Source: Spirochaetales bacterium
Lineage (GTDB): Bacteria; Spirochaetota; Spirochaetia; UBA9216
Direction of reading: 5' to 3'
Length of the DNA: 64,000 nucleotides
Assembly (NCBI GenBank): GCA_016839055.1
Contig: JAEKNX010000005.1
Span: 248,001-312,000, forward strand
Below the pieces are notes generated by a model that worked only from the letters and a program-made list of their open reading frames with translations, searched no databases and had not been told where the DNA came from. Positions within the stretch are counted from its first letter, which is position 1, and every line of letters begins with the position of its first letter. Below, in pieces: positions 63,764-64,000 of this stretch. A program made the translations under genes and the position numbers.

Positions 63764-64000
63764 ATGGCCATGAATACAGACAGCCGAAGCTTTTACATTA
63801 TTACATCAAACATCAAGGCAAGAATTCTTCTTAAGCAGGAGCTTGGTTCCGGCAGCTTGGAAAAAGTCCGCTTTTTTTCAAGTACGGAGGAAGCAGACAC
63901 GGAAATAGATGGTCCTGCTCTCATTCTAATTGACATTGATCCGGGGGATGAGTTTAACATCGATCTGAAGCAGTTCAGGAATCAGAGCCTCGGCGAGGAT
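63764..64000 (+). CDS. Unidentified protein, N-terminal fragment (cut by window edge)
   Basis: An open frame from ATG at 63764, with a second ATG at 63770, runs to the window end, about 79 codons. It has an alternating strand-helix pattern (FYIITSNIKARILL, PALILIDIDPGDEF) vaguely like a receiver or Rossmann fold. The Asp in LIDIDP sits where a receiver phospho-acceptor would be. A TTGTGT/TGTATA pair lies immediately upstream, so the leader would be very short. I do not recognise the family. Confidence 0.5.
   Translation, partial: MAMNTDSRSFYIITSNIKARILLKQELGSGSLEKVRFFSSTEEADTEIDGPALILIDIDPGDEFNIDLKQFRNQSLGED

Noticed and set aside
1-64000. CRISPR array, rRNA, tRNA, prophage or intact insertion sequence
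   Set aside because: No regularly spaced repeats, cloverleaf-type tRNA, rRNA core or transposase or integrase gene was seen in reading the window.

Overview
The window looks like chromosome from a free-living, fermentative, flagellated bacterium, most likely a spirochaete (Spirochaetaceae-like). This is inferred from the gene content: a full chemotaxis operon, an [FeFe]-hydrogenase fused to NAD(P)H-dehydrogenase modules, abundant TTG/GTG starts, AT-rich intergenic DNA, an ANDKTEANYALAA-type tmRNA tag, and binding proteins without a lipobox cysteine. No rRNA, tRNA, CRISPR array, phage or intact insertion sequence was seen.

Layout. 1-9.3 kb: a tightly packed chemotaxis operon on the + strand (receptor C-terminus, cheW, a PilZ protein, a soluble receptor-like coiled-coil protein, STAS, cheY, cheA, cheD, cheR, cheB, STAS). 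9.5-17.6 kb: a membrane-anchored alpha-2-macroglobulin with its thioester, and penicillin-binding protein 1C, the usual envelope pair. 17.7-22.4 kb, - strand: a tandem DUF3870 protein, CoA-transferase alpha and beta, an AtoE-type carrier and a beta-keto-acid cleavage enzyme. Two copies of a structured RNA element with intrinsic terminators interrupt this catabolic unit; they are the most interesting signal here. 22.6-23.8 kb: an MscS channel. 23.8-30.1 kb: a trimeric [FeFe]-hydrogenase operon whose NADH-binding subunit is fused to a GltD/NfnB-like flavoprotein, followed by a CBS-domain protein. 30.1-32.9 kb: an acetyltransferase-histidine kinase fusion divergent from a small membrane protein. 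The palindrome ATATCGATAT occurs at the promoters of both the hydrogenase operon and the membrane-protein gene.

33-36.2 kb: secreted proteins (a papain-fold lipoprotein, a DOMON protein, a NUC1 nuclease) and a small ABM monooxygenase. 36.2-38.3 kb: tmRNA with a duplicated 3' end that looks like an integration scar, an AEC permease, and SmpB. 38.3-45.7 kb: an SUMF1/PEGA protein, two signal-peptidase-I genes (the second lacking the usual nucleophile), HemW, GlyA, a sirtuin and a MarR regulator. 45.7-49.1 kb: a sucrose-phosphate-synthase-like enzyme and a phosphatase-glycosidase fusion. 49.4-52.7 kb: an OpuC-type osmoprotectant ABC transporter. The rest is housekeeping: a zinc ribbon plus flavoprotein, yebC-ruvC-ruvA-ruvB-queA, trkA-trkH, hydE, nadE and the start of one more gene.

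How the parts relate (inference). Hydrogenase, HydE and the acid/CoA-transferase genes fit anaerobic fermentation with H2 formation. The compatible-solute synthase and hydrolase, OpuC, Trk and MscS genes together suggest a cell exposed to changing salinity.
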